Of a stretch of 64,000 nt of DNA, positions 49,188 to 56,917 are shown piece after piece. The position numbers and the translations under genes are program-made. The stretch covers positions 744,001 to 808,000 of the forward strand of contig LT827128.1 of the NCBI GenBank assembly GCA_900170005.1. The letters are read 5' to 3'. Position 1 is the stretch's first letter. Each line of letters opens with the position of its first letter. The DNA comes from Gordonibacter massiliensis (ex Traore et al. 2017) (GTDB lineage: Bacteria; Actinomycetota; Coriobacteriia; Coriobacteriales; Eggerthellaceae). The notes beneath the pieces are model-generated. The model saw only the letters and a program-made list of their open reading frames with translations, made no database searches and had not been told where the DNA came from.

Positions 49188-49895
49188 ATGTTCGAACCGG
49201 TGAAGATAGCGCCGTCCATCCTGTCGGCCGATTTCATGAACCTCGGGCGCGACGTCGCCCTCATCGAGGAGGCGGGCGCCGGTTACGTGCACGTCGACGT
49301 CATGGACGGGCATTTCGTGCCGAACCTCACCATGGGCGTGCCCGTGGTGAAGCAGCTGAAGAAGACCACGTCGCTGCCGCTCGACGTGCATCTCATGATA
49401 TCCAACCCGCTCGAGCAGCTCCCCTGGTTCTTGGACGCGGGGGCCGATTCCGTCACCGTGCACGCCGAGGTGCTGGATGCCGACGGGCTCGCCCGCGCCG
49501 TGGCCTGCATCCACGCGGCCGGCGCCAAGGCCGCCGTGAGCCTCAAGCCGCGCACGCCGGCCGGAGTGCTGGCGCCCGTCATCGCCGATGTCGACATGGT
49601 GCTGGTCATGAGCGTCGAACCCGGCTTCTCCGGGCAGAGCTATATCGAGGGCAGCGAGGACAAGGTGGCGCGCGTGGTTGCCATGGCGGCCTCCGTGGGC
49701 GCGTCTCCGCTCGTCCAGGTCGACGGCGGCATCGGCGCGGCCACGGCTCCGTTCGTGGCTGCGGCCGGCGCCGACGTGCTCGTGTGCGGCAACGCCGTTT
49801 TCGCGGCCGACGATCCCGCCCGCGCCCTCGCCGAGGTCGCCGCGGCGGCCGACGAGGCCCGGCTGGCCGCGCTCGCCGCGCAGAAGGAGGCGTAA
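49188..49895 (+). CDS. rpe: ribulose-phosphate 3-epimerase
   Basis: Rpe interconverts ribulose-5-phosphate and xylulose-5-phosphate in the pentose phosphate pathway. The 235-residue TIM barrel has the family signatures IAPSILSADFMNLGRDVALI, HVDVMDGHFVPNLTMG (metal-binding His and Asp), DVHLMISNP, VMSVEPGFSGQSY and VDGGI. Start is ATG 49188 after AAGGAGTG. It opens a six-gene operon-like run with nifS, PHP phosphatase, nif3-like, zinc-ribbon and queD genes. Confidence 0.95.
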   Translation: MFEPVKIAPSILSADFMNLGRDVALIEEAGAGYVHVDVMDGHFVPNLTMGVPVVKQLKKTTSLPLDVHLMISNPLEQLPWFLDAGADSVTVHAEVLDADGLARAVACIHAAGAKAAVSLKPRTPAGVLAPVIADVDMVLVMSVEPGFSGQSYIEGSEDKVARVVAMAASVGASPLVQVDGGIGAATAPFVAAAGADVLVCGNAVFAADDPARALAEVAAAADEARLAALAAQKEA

Positions 49896-49900
49896 AAGGC

Positions 49901-51109
49901 ATGCCCGCTTCCGTCAGCGAAGACTACGTGTACTTGGACTGGGCCGCCACGGCGCCGCTCGCCGAGGAGGCGGCGTGCGCCATGGAACCCTACCAGGTTC
50001 CCGGCCGCGCCAACCTGGGCGTCGGAGGCAACGCGAACTCCCTGCACGCGCCCGGCAGGGCCGCGTTCGCCGCGCTCGAGGAGGCGCGCCGTTCCATCGC
50101 GCGCGATCTGGGCGCGTCGCGCCCCGACGAGATCGTGTTCACGTCGGGCGCGACCGAGGCCGACAACGAGGCGCTCTTCGGCATCGCGCATGCGGCCGCG
50201 GCCGAGCGCCGGCGGCGCGGCGCGGGCGACTTCGTCCCGCACGTCGTGACCACGGCCGTGGAGCACGACGCCGTGCTCGCGCCGGCCAAGCGTTTGGAGG
50301 CGCAGGGCTTCCGCGTGACCCGCCTGGCGCCGAACCGCCAGGGCTTCATCGAGGTGCGCGCGCTCGAGGACGCCGTGGGCCCGGATACGGTGCTCGTGTC
50401 GGTGCAGGCCGCGAACAGCGAGGTGGGGAGCGTCCAGCCCGTTGCCGAGCTCGCGCGCGTCGCGCACAGCGCGGGCGCGCTCTTCCACACCGACGCGGTG
50501 CAGGCGCTCGGCAAGGTGCCGATCGACCTGGGGGCGTGGGGCGTGGATGCTGCGTCGTTCTCGGCCCACAAGGTGGGCGGCCCCAAGGGCGCAGGCGCGC
50601 TGTACCTGAAGGCGCGCACCCCCTACGAGGCCTACCTTCTGGGCGGCGGCCAGGAGTCGGGACGGCGCAGCGGCACGCAGAACGTGGCCGGCGCCGTGGG
50701 CTTCGCGGCCGCGTGCCATGCCGCGTGCGAAATGCGGGAGTTCGAGGCGGCGCGCCAGCGCGCGCTGCGCGACAGGCTCTACGCCGGGCTGGCGGCGTTC
50801 GACGCCGTGGAGGCCACGGTGGAGGTGGAGGCCGGAAGCGAGGACTTCCTTCCGAACATCGTGCACGTCTTGGTGAGCGGGCTCGAGAGCGAGACGCTCA
50901 TCCTGCGCTTCGACATGCGGGGTTTCGGCGTGTCGGGCGGTTCGGCCTGCTCGTCGCATTCGCTCGAGCCAAGCCACGTGCTGCACGCGTTGGGCATCGA
51001 CGACGACCGCGCCCACGGCGCGCTGCGCATATCCATGGGGCGCTCTACGACCGAAGCCGCCGTCGACGCCTTCCTCGAGGCCGTCGCCGGCGTGCTGGAT
51101 TGGAGCTAG
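49901..51109 (+). CDS. cysteine desulfurase, NifS/IscS-like
   Basis: A PLP enzyme of 402 residues that takes sulfur from cysteine for iron-sulfur clusters or tRNA thiolation. The N-terminus YVYLDWAATAPL, FTSGATEADNEAL and VEHDAVL are typical. The PLP lysine is in FSAHKVGGPKG, and the active-site cysteine in SGGSACSSHS sits in a short loop. An HTDAVQALGK motif and GGGQESGRRSGTQN fit group I NifS-like enzymes. Start is ATG 49901, following GAAGGAGG. It lies five bases after rpe. No iscU or iscR is adjacent, so its acceptor is not clear. Confidence 0.9.
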   Translation: MPASVSEDYVYLDWAATAPLAEEAACAMEPYQVPGRANLGVGGNANSLHAPGRAAFAALEEARRSIARDLGASRPDEIVFTSGATEADNEALFGIAHAAAAERRRRGAGDFVPHVVTTAVEHDAVLAPAKRLEAQGFRVTRLAPNRQGFIEVRALEDAVGPDTVLVSVQAANSEVGSVQPVAELARVAHSAGALFHTDAVQALGKVPIDLGAWGVDAASFSAHKVGGPKGAGALYLKARTPYEAYLLGGGQESGRRSGTQNVAGAVGFAAACHAACEMREFEAARQRALRDRLYAGLAAFDAVEATVEVEAGSEDFLPNIVHVLVSGLESETLILRFDMRGFGVSGGSACSSHSLEPSHVLHALGIDDDRAHGALRISMGRSTTEAAVDAFLEAVAGVLDWS

Positions 51110-51113
51110 CAGT

Positions 51114-51929
51114 ATGGAATTGGTAACCACGCACACGCACACCTCGTTTTGCGGGCACGGCGAGGGGACGGTGGAGGAGCTGGTGTGCGCCGCCGAGGCG
51201 GCCGGCGTCACCACCATCGCCGTGACCGAGCACTACCCGCTTTCGAAGGCGTTCGACCCGCGCGCCTACCTGTCCATGCCGGCCGAGCGCATGGGGGAGT
51301 ACCTGGCCGCGCTCGACGAGGCGCGCGCGGGTCATCCCGGCATCGAGATCATCACGGGATGCGAGCTGGATTGGCTCGGCGCCGACGAGGACCGCTCCAT
51401 CGCCGCCGCCGACCTGGAGCCGTTCCAGCTCGTGCTCGGCTCGGTGCACTTCGTGGACGCGTGGCCCTTCGACGATCCCGGGCAGCGCGACCGCTGGGAC
51501 GAGTCGGGCGCCGCCGACGTCATCTGGACGCGCTACTTCGACCTGTGGTGCGACGCCGTGTCGTCGAGCCGCCCGTTCCACGTCATGTCCCATCCCGACC
51601 TGGCCAAGAAGTTCGCCTACTACCCGTCCTTCGACGTGCAGCCGCTCTACGAGCGCGCGGCCGAGGCGTGCGCCGCCTCGGGCCGCATGGTGGAGGTGAA
51701 CACCTCGGGATCGTACTACGCGTGTCGGGAGATGTTCCCCGCGCCGGCGCTGCTGCGGGAGTTCTGCCGCGCGGGCGTGCCGTGCACCGTGGGCACCGAC
51801 GCCCACACGCCCGCGCACGTCGTGCGCGACGTGGAGGCCGCGTACCGGCTCATGTACGAATGCGGTTATCGAACGGTAACGGTTCCGACGGCCGATGGCG
51901 ACCGCAGAGAGATTACCATCGAACCATAG
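51114..51929 (+). CDS. PHP-domain histidinol-phosphatase-like protein
   Basis: A 271-residue metal-dependent phosphoesterase of the PHP superfamily. HTHTSFCGHGEG at residues 7-18, VTEHYPLS, the GCELDWL pattern, GSVHFVDAWPF, HVMSHPDL and GTDAHTP supply the metal ligands found in HisK-type histidinol phosphatases. Its closest assignment is histidinol-phosphatase, the eighth step of histidine synthesis, though PHP phosphatases of unknown substrate are frequent. It begins four bases after nifS. A 40-base gap then leads to the Nif3-like gene. Confidence 0.82.
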   Translation: MELVTTHTHTSFCGHGEGTVEELVCAAEAAGVTTIAVTEHYPLSKAFDPRAYLSMPAERMGEYLAALDEARAGHPGIEIITGCELDWLGADEDRSIAAADLEPFQLVLGSVHFVDAWPFDDPGQRDRWDESGAADVIWTRYFDLWCDAVSSSRPFHVMSHPDLAKKFAYYPSFDVQPLYERAAEACAASGRMVEVNTSGSYYACREMFPAPALLREFCRAGVPCTVGTDAHTPAHVVRDVEAAYRLMYECGYRTVTVPTADGDRREITIEP

Positions 51930-51969
51930 GCGAAAAGCCCACCCGTTCGCAGGAAAGAGGTTGATCGAC

Positions 51970-52866
51970 ATGGCTGGAACGAAGAAAGAGAAAGCGAAGG
52001 GGGGCCTGGCGCAGCGCGCGTCGGGGCCGCTCTCCAAGCAGATAACCACCATCACCGTGGGCGCGCTGGAACGCGCGCTGCTCAAGGAGTTCCCGGCGGC
52101 CGACGCCGAGGCGTGGGACCGCACCGGTATGGTCGTGGGCGATCCGGCGCGCCTCGTGGAGGGCGTCGCCGTGGCGCTCGATCCCACGGTGGAGGCCGTG
52201 GAGGAGGCCGCGTCGATGGGTGCGAACGTGCTCGTCACGCACCATCCCGCCTTCCTGGAGCCGCCGGAGGCGTTCTCGCCGGCCTCGTCGGTGGCTGCGA
52301 ACCCCGGCGCGCTCGTGTGGGCGGCCGTGGCGCGCGGCGTGGCGCTGCTGTCCTACCACACGGCGCTCGACGTGAGCGCGAGCGCCCAGCGGGTGCTGCC
52401 GGGCATGCTCAACCTGCAGTTCAAGAGCGTGGCGGTTCCGTTGGCTTCCTCGAAGCGCAAAGGCTACGGCCAGCTCTGCGCCGTGAAGGCCGGCGACGGG
52501 CCGCTCACGCTGGGGCAGCTGGCCGCGCGCTGCACGTCGGTGTACGCGCGCCAGCCGCGCGTGTGGGGCGACTTCTCCCGCGAGCTCGACCGCGTGGTCA
52601 CCGCCACGGGCTCGGCGGGCGACGTGGCCCAAGCGGCCCTGTGCGACCAGGCGGACTGCCTGGTGTGCGGCGAGATAAAGTACCACGATGCGTTGGCGTT
52701 GTCCCAAGCGGGGCTCGCCGTCGTGGAGTTGGGACACGATACGAGCGAGCTTCCGCTGGCGGCCGTGCTGGCCGCGGCGGTCGAGGGCGCGGGGGTGCCC
52801 GGAGAGCTCGTCACCATGCTCGACCAGGGAGACAACTGGTCGTATCCGGAGACGACGCGCGTCTAG
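51970..52866 (+). CDS. Nif3-like dinuclear metal-centre protein
   Basis: A 298-residue protein of the Nif3/YbgI family, thought to be a GTP cyclohydrolase I type 2-like hydrolase with a two-metal centre. Metal-binding histidines appear in VTHHPAFL and SYHTALDV, and in VVELGHDTSE; AEAWDRTGMVVGDP is also typical. The first 25 residues are basic (KKEKAKGG) and unusual. Start is ATG 51970 after AAAGAGG. The following zinc-ribbon gene is a conserved neighbour: Nif3 and CT398-like proteins are paired in mycobacteria (Rv2230c-Rv2229c). The physiological substrate remains unclear. Confidence 0.88.
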   Translation: MAGTKKEKAKGGLAQRASGPLSKQITTITVGALERALLKEFPAADAEAWDRTGMVVGDPARLVEGVAVALDPTVEAVEEAASMGANVLVTHHPAFLEPPEAFSPASSVAANPGALVWAAVARGVALLSYHTALDVSASAQRVLPGMLNLQFKSVAVPLASSKRKGYGQLCAVKAGDGPLTLGQLAARCTSVYARQPRVWGDFSRELDRVVTATGSAGDVAQAALCDQADCLVCGEIKYHDALALSQAGLAVVELGHDTSELPLAAVLAAAVEGAGVPGELVTMLDQGDNWSYPETTRV

Positions 52867-52921
52867 GCGCGCGTCGAGGGGAAGGCGCGAAAGCGCGCGA
52901 GAGACTAAGAGAAGGAAGCAC

Positions 52922-53641
52922 ATGCGAGCAACCACCGATGACCTGACCAACCTGCTGAGGATGCAGCAGATCGACCTCGATCTCCTCAAAGCCAAGAAGA
53001 AGCTCGAGGAGCTGCCCCAGCGCGCGACCATCCTCGCCGCCCGCCAGAAGAAGCGCGCCATCGAGCAGAAGCGCGATCAGGTCGGCGAGTTGCGCGCGAA
53101 GGCCGAGGCCAAAGCGTCCAAGCTCGAGGGCGAGGACGCCGACCTGGCCGAGAAACAGCGGCGCGTGCAAGAGGCCATCGACGGCTCCCGCGGCGACTAC
53201 CGCAACGTGGAGGCCCACACCAAGGAGCTCAACGGCTTCGCCAAGCGACGCAACACGCTGGAGGAGGAGCTCACGAAGCTGGGCGAGGAGCTGGCGAAGA
53301 TACAGGGCGTGCAGGATCAGGTGTCGCGCGCGCTGGCCGAGATCGAGAAGCAGGAGAAGGCGGCCATCGCGTCGTTCCAACAGGAGGGCGGCGCGCTGCA
53401 GGCCGATATCGGCCGCATGACCGCGAACCGCGAGACCCTGTCCGCCGAGCTGTCCGACGAGCTGCGCGACGCCTACGACCGCACGGCCGCGCGCACGGGC
53501 GGCGTGGCCGTGGGCCTTCTCACCGAGGGCCGATGCGGCGTGTGCCGCACCGTCATCGACGGAGGCAGGCTCATCGACCTGAAGGCGGAGGCGCCGCTCG
53601 GCACGTGCCCGCACTGCAAGCGCCTGCTGGTGGTGATGTAG
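52922..53641 (+). CDS. coiled-coil protein with C4 zinc ribbon (CT398/DUF164-like)
   Basis: A 239-residue protein. Residues 5-180 form a long alpha-helical hairpin (KKLEELPQRA, EAKASKLEGEDADLAEKQRR), typical of CT398-like proteins. The C-terminus is a zinc ribbon with CGVC near residue 208 and CPHC near residue 230. It may act as a scaffold or nucleic-acid or nucleotide binder; no activity is agreed. It begins 55 bases after the Nif3-like gene and is followed directly by queD. The ATG is at 52922. Confidence 0.85.
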   Translation: MRATTDDLTNLLRMQQIDLDLLKAKKKLEELPQRATILAARQKKRAIEQKRDQVGELRAKAEAKASKLEGEDADLAEKQRRVQEAIDGSRGDYRNVEAHTKELNGFAKRRNTLEEELTKLGEELAKIQGVQDQVSRALAEIEKQEKAAIASFQQEGGALQADIGRMTANRETLSAELSDELRDAYDRTAARTGGVAVGLLTEGRCGVCRTVIDGGRLIDLKAEAPLGTCPHCKRLLVVM

Positions 53642-54142
53642 ATGAAAGGATCTGCGGTGGAAGGCGGAATCATGGACGGCGAGGACGCGGCCGACGAGCG
53701 CGCCGTGCGCAAGAACGTGCCCTACGAGGGTCCCGGAAAGCTTTCGGGCAGCATGCACCTGCACGTGGGCGGCGGCCATTACGAGCTCACGGTGAAGGAC
53801 CACTTCGACGCGGCCCACGCGCTGCCGGGCTACGACGGCCCGTGCCAGTACCTGCACGGACACACGTGGGATGTGGAGATCACCATCGCGGGCCAGCATC
53901 TGGACGAAGTGGGCATGCTCTACGACTTCAAGGACGTCAAGGGCGCCTTGCACGGCGTGCTGGAGAACTTCGACCACCGCTGCCTGAACGACGTGCCGCC
54001 CTTCGACGAGATCAACCCCACGGCCGAGCATCTGGCCCGCGTGGTGTTCTACGAGCTGGAGAAGACGTTCCCCGCGCATATCTCGCTGAAGGAAGTGGCG
54101 GTGTGGGAGAGCCCCATAGCGAAGGTGACGTACCGCCCGTAG
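53642..54142 (+). CDS. queD: 6-carboxy-5,6,7,8-tetrahydropterin synthase (QueD)
   Basis: A 166-residue member of the QueD/PTPS family that makes 6-carboxy-tetrahydropterin for queuosine (7-deazaguanine) synthesis. The zinc ligands are in FDAAHALPG and LHGHTW, the catalytic Cys in PCQYLHGH and DFKDVKGAL completes the active site. The Cys just before LHGH fits QueD rather than eukaryotic PTPS. The 40-residue N-terminal extension is unusual; a start at ATG 53672 (MDGED) after GGAAGGCGG is also possible. QueC and QueE are not in this window. It lies directly after the zinc-ribbon gene. Confidence 0.85.
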   Translation: MKGSAVEGGIMDGEDAADERAVRKNVPYEGPGKLSGSMHLHVGGGHYELTVKDHFDAAHALPGYDGPCQYLHGHTWDVEITIAGQHLDEVGMLYDFKDVKGALHGVLENFDHRCLNDVPPFDEINPTAEHLARVVFYELEKTFPAHISLKEVAVWESPIAKVTYRP

Positions 54143-54151
54143 GACCCCTTT

Positions 54152-54249
54152 TTGTCATCCTGAGCGGAGCGCCGAAGGCGCGGAGTCGAAGGATCTTCGA
54201 CGACGAACGCCTTCCGTTTGCCGTCGAAGATCCTTCGACTCGGCTTCGC
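54152..54249. repeat. TCATCCTGAGCG-type repeat forming a 19-bp stem hairpin
   Basis: A forward copy (GTCATCCTGAGCGGAGCG) runs into GAGTCGAAGGATCTTCGAC at 54183-54201. Its perfect complement lies at 54223-54241, across a 21-base loop. It sits in the 269-base gap between queD and rpmB, where no gene is seen. It could terminate or protect the queD transcript. Confidence 0.75.
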
Positions 54250-54360
54250 GGGAGCTTCCTGCGCCCGCCTCGCATGCTCGGAAGCTCGGCGGCCCAAAGG
54301 GCGCCGAGCGCTTCGTTTGCCCGCGCGCAAAAGACGGCTGACGCGCCGTCTCTCCAACGC

Positions 54361-54385
54361 AAAAAAGCCCGCGTTCGCGGGCTTT
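54361..54385 (-). terminator. intrinsic terminator of rpmB
   Basis: Ten-bp stem AAAGCCCGCG / CGCGGGCTTT with a two-base loop. On the minus strand it is followed by a T-run of six (54366-54361), 27 bases after the rpmB stop. Confidence 0.88.
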
Positions 54386-54411
54386 CGCTTGCAGGGTGGG
54401 AAACGAACCTG

Positions 54412-54603
54412 TTAGGCGCGCTCGACCTTGCCGGCCTTCATGCACTTCGTGCACACGTTGGCCTTGCGGACGTGGCCTTCCTTGTCCTTGATCGTGATCT
54501 TCTGCACGTTGGGACGGAACACGCGGTTCGTCACGCGGTGCGAGTGGCTGACGTTGCGCCCTGCGACCGGGTGCTTACCGCAAACTTCGCAAACTTTAGA
54601 CAT
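54412..54603 (-). CDS. rpmB: 50S ribosomal protein L28
   Basis: A 63-residue basic ribosomal protein, correctly sized for L28. It begins MSKVCEVCGKHPVAGRNVSH and has CTKCMKAGKV near the end, so the four cysteines (CEVC and CTKC) are the zinc-binding C+ form. The start is ATG 54603, preceded by GGAGTGATAACG. A GTG nine bases upstream is less likely because it would add three residues not found in L28. It stands alone, divergent from the Asp23/Gls24 gene. Confidence 0.95.
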   Translation of the reverse strand: MSKVCEVCGKHPVAGRNVSHSHRVTNRVFRPNVQKITIKDKEGHVRKANVCTKCMKAGKVERA

Positions 54604-54832
54604 CGTTATCACTCCAGGTTCGTTTGTTTCCGCACGGCTGAAAAACCGTTGATGACAAAAAAGCCCTCATACTATAGCACATAAAACGAATGCCTTACAA
54701 GAATTTTTCGTGTAGTATGGACGGCGTTGCGAGCAGGTGCGACGCACACCGATTCGCCCTTGCGGTATACTTCGTCCATAGTCAGGCTCACATCCGCGCG
54801 AACCCGCGCTCGCGCTTCGAAAGGAAACAGCC

Positions 54833-55180
54833 ATGAGCACTACGATTCCCGGCAACTTGCACGTTGCCAACGACGTACTGGCCGATCTGGTCGGCAACGC
54901 GGCGCTCGAATGCTACGGCGTCGTCGGCATGGCCGCGCCGTCCGCGGCGGACGGCATCGCTAAGATCCTGCCCGCCTCGCGCTTGCGTCGCGGCGTCGTG
55001 GTCGACACGACGGACGCGGGCGTGCACGTGCAGCTCTACGTGGTGATAGAGTACGGAACGAACATCAACACCGTGTCCCAGAACCTGGTGGACCAGGTGA
55101 CGTTCGCCTTGAAGGAGTACGCGCGCGTTCCCATCGACGGGGTCGAGGTGCACGTGCAGGGCGTCAAGGTGCGCAAGTAG
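54833..55180 (+). CDS. Asp23/Gls24-family envelope stress protein
   Basis: A 115-residue cytoplasmic protein of the Asp23/Gls24 family, associated with the inner face of the envelope in Gram-positive bacteria. Family features are IHVANDVLADLVGNAALECY-type N-terminus (here NLHVANDVLADLVGNAALEC), YGVVGMAAP, VHVQLYVVIEYGTNI and the final VDGVEVHVQGVKV-like segment (IDGVEVHVQGVKV). It precedes fakA and recG, the same order as in Bacillus (yloU-yloV-recG). Start is ATG 54833 after GAAAGGAAACAGCC. Confidence 0.9.
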   Translation: MSTTIPGNLHVANDVLADLVGNAALECYGVVGMAAPSAADGIAKILPASRLRRGVVVDTTDAGVHVQLYVVIEYGTNINTVSQNLVDQVTFALKEYARVPIDGVEVHVQGVKVRK

Positions 55181-55204
55181 GCGCGAAGAGAAGCGAAAAA
55201 GACG

Positions 55205-55258
55205 AGCCCCGCGCTCCGCGGGCGGACCGCCAAGGCGGCGGCTGCGCGGCGCGGGGCT
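55205..55258. other. large hairpin between the Asp23/Gls24 gene and fakA
   Basis: Outer stem AGCCCCGCGC / GCGCGGGGCT (10 bp, perfect) encloses an inner GGCGG/CCGCC pairing. No T-run follows on the plus strand; on the minus strand it is followed by CGTCTTTTTCGC. It may be an attenuator or a processing site. Confidence 0.5.
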
Positions 55259-55285
55259 TACCGCCGAGAGAGAGACAGACCCACC

Positions 55286-56917
55286 ATGCCAGAATCCTAT
55301 ACCGCGAACGACCTGCTCAACGCCATAGCCGCCGCGAGCAAGACGCTGAGCGAGCGCAAGGACGAGATCAACCGCCTGAACGTGTTCCCCGTGCCCGACG
55401 GCGACACGGGCACCAACATGTCGCTCACGTTGGAAACCGTCGTCGAGAACCTGGCGCAGCTGCCCATCGGCGCCGCCGGCGCCGACATCCGCCGCGCCAT
55501 CACCACGGGCGCCCTCATGGGCGCGCGCGGCAACTCGGGCGTCATCACCTCGCAGATCCTGCGCGGATTGTGCGAGGGCAGCGTCGGGCACGAGGCCGTG
55601 GACGCCGACAGCATCGACTCCGCGTTCTCCCACGCCGTCGACGTGGCGTTCCAGGCCGTGCGCAAGCCGGTCGAGGGCACCATCCTCACCGTGCTCAAGG
55701 ACAGCGCCGCCGCCGCGAAGCACGCGCGCAAGAAGAAGTTCACCACCGACGAGGCGCTCGAGGCCGTGGTGGCCGAGGCCTACGCCTCGGTGCAGCGCAC
55801 GCCCGATTTGCTGCCCGTGCTCAAGGACAACGGCGTGGTGGACGCGGGCGGTTACGGCCTGGCCATCTTCTTCGATGCGTTCGCCGCGGCGCTCACCGGC
55901 AAGGAGGGCCCGCTGGGAGACGAGCTGGCCTTCGCGCGCGGAACGGCCCCGAAGGTGGAGATCGAGCAGATCAACGACTGGGAAGGCTCGGCCTTCCGCT
56001 ACTGCACCGAGTTTTTGGTGAGCTCCGACACGCTGGACGCGGAGGAGGGCCTGGACTTCCTGGGCACCATGGGCGACTGCGAGCTGCTCGTGGGCCAGAA
56101 CCCCAACTTCAAGGTGCACGTGCACACGAACACGCCCGACAAGGTGCTGGCCTACATGCTGGAGCGCGGCCAGATAGCCGAGGTGCACATCCACAACATG
56201 CAGCTGCAGAGCGCCGCGCGCACCGACGCGCTGGCGGCCGAGGAGGAGGCGGCGCGCAAGCCCATCGGGTTCGTGGCCGTGGCCGCGGGCGAGGGCAACG
56301 CGAAGATCCTCAAGAGCCTGGGCGTGGACGTGGTGGTGTCGGGCGGGCAGACCATGAACCCGTCGACGAAGGACCTGCTGGACGCCGTGAACGAGGTGAA
56401 CGCGGACGCCGTCGTCATCCTGCCCAACAACAAGAACATCATCATGGCCGCGCAGAGCGCGTGCGAGCTGTCCGAGAAGCCGTGCGCCGTCGTGCCCACC
56501 ACGAGCGTGCCGCAGGCGTTTTCCGCGCTGTTCGGATTCGACGAGGACGCGAGCCTCGAGGAGAACGTGGAGGCCATGACCGAGGCTTACGCCGACGTGC
56601 GCACCGGCGAGGTGACGCGCGCCATCAAGGACGCGAAGGACGCGCACGACAACCCCATACGCGAAGGCGACGTCATCGGCATCGCCGACGGATCCATCGA
56701 GGCCGTGGGATCGGGCGTGGAAGACGTGGTCATGGACCTGCTCGCGCGCATGGACGCCGAGGATGCCGACACGCTCACGCTGCTGGCGGGCGAGGATCTG
56801 GACGACGCGGCCCTCGACGCCCTCGTGGCGCGCATCGAGGAGGCGTACGACGAGCTGGAGATCGACGCCCACCGCGGCGACCAGCCCCTGTACCCCGTGG
56901 TCATGTCGGTTGAATAG
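55286..56917 (+). CDS. fakA: fatty acid kinase catalytic subunit FakA (DAK2 domain)
   Basis: A 543-residue DhaK-L-type kinase that phosphorylates fatty acids held by a FakB (DegV) partner; acyl-phosphate then feeds PlsX/PlsY. The N-terminal Dak2 domain reads NRLNVFPVPDGDTGTNMSLT, with Asp ligands for Mg-ATP, then GARGNSGVITSQILRGL. The middle segment and the C-terminal domain (ILPNNKNIIMAAQSACEL, CAVVPTTSVPQAF) are typical of the YloV family. Start ATG 55286. It links functionally to plsY and plsC in this window. Its end overlaps the likely recG start. Confidence 0.93.
   Translation: MPESYTANDLLNAIAAASKTLSERKDEINRLNVFPVPDGDTGTNMSLTLETVVENLAQLPIGAAGADIRRAITTGALMGARGNSGVITSQILRGLCEGSVGHEAVDADSIDSAFSHAVDVAFQAVRKPVEGTILTVLKDSAAAAKHARKKKFTTDEALEAVVAEAYASVQRTPDLLPVLKDNGVVDAGGYGLAIFFDAFAAALTGKEGPLGDELAFARGTAPKVEIEQINDWEGSAFRYCTEFLVSSDTLDAEEGLDFLGTMGDCELLVGQNPNFKVHVHTNTPDKVLAYMLERGQIAEVHIHNMQLQSAARTDALAAEEEAARKPIGFVAVAAGEGNAKILKSLGVDVVVSGGQTMNPSTKDLLDAVNEVNADAVVILPNNKNIIMAAQSACELSEKPCAVVPTTSVPQAFSALFGFDEDASLEENVEAMTEAYADVRTGEVTRAIKDAKDAHDNPIREGDVIGIADGSIEAVGSGVEDVVMDLLARMDAEDADTLTLLAGEDLDDAALDALVARIEEAYDELEIDAHRGDQPLYPVVMSVE

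Noticed and set aside
55262-55275. Another adapter scar (AGAGACAG) before fakA
   Set aside because: There is no duplication and the surrounding genes are intact; it is probably part of a natural purine-rich leader.
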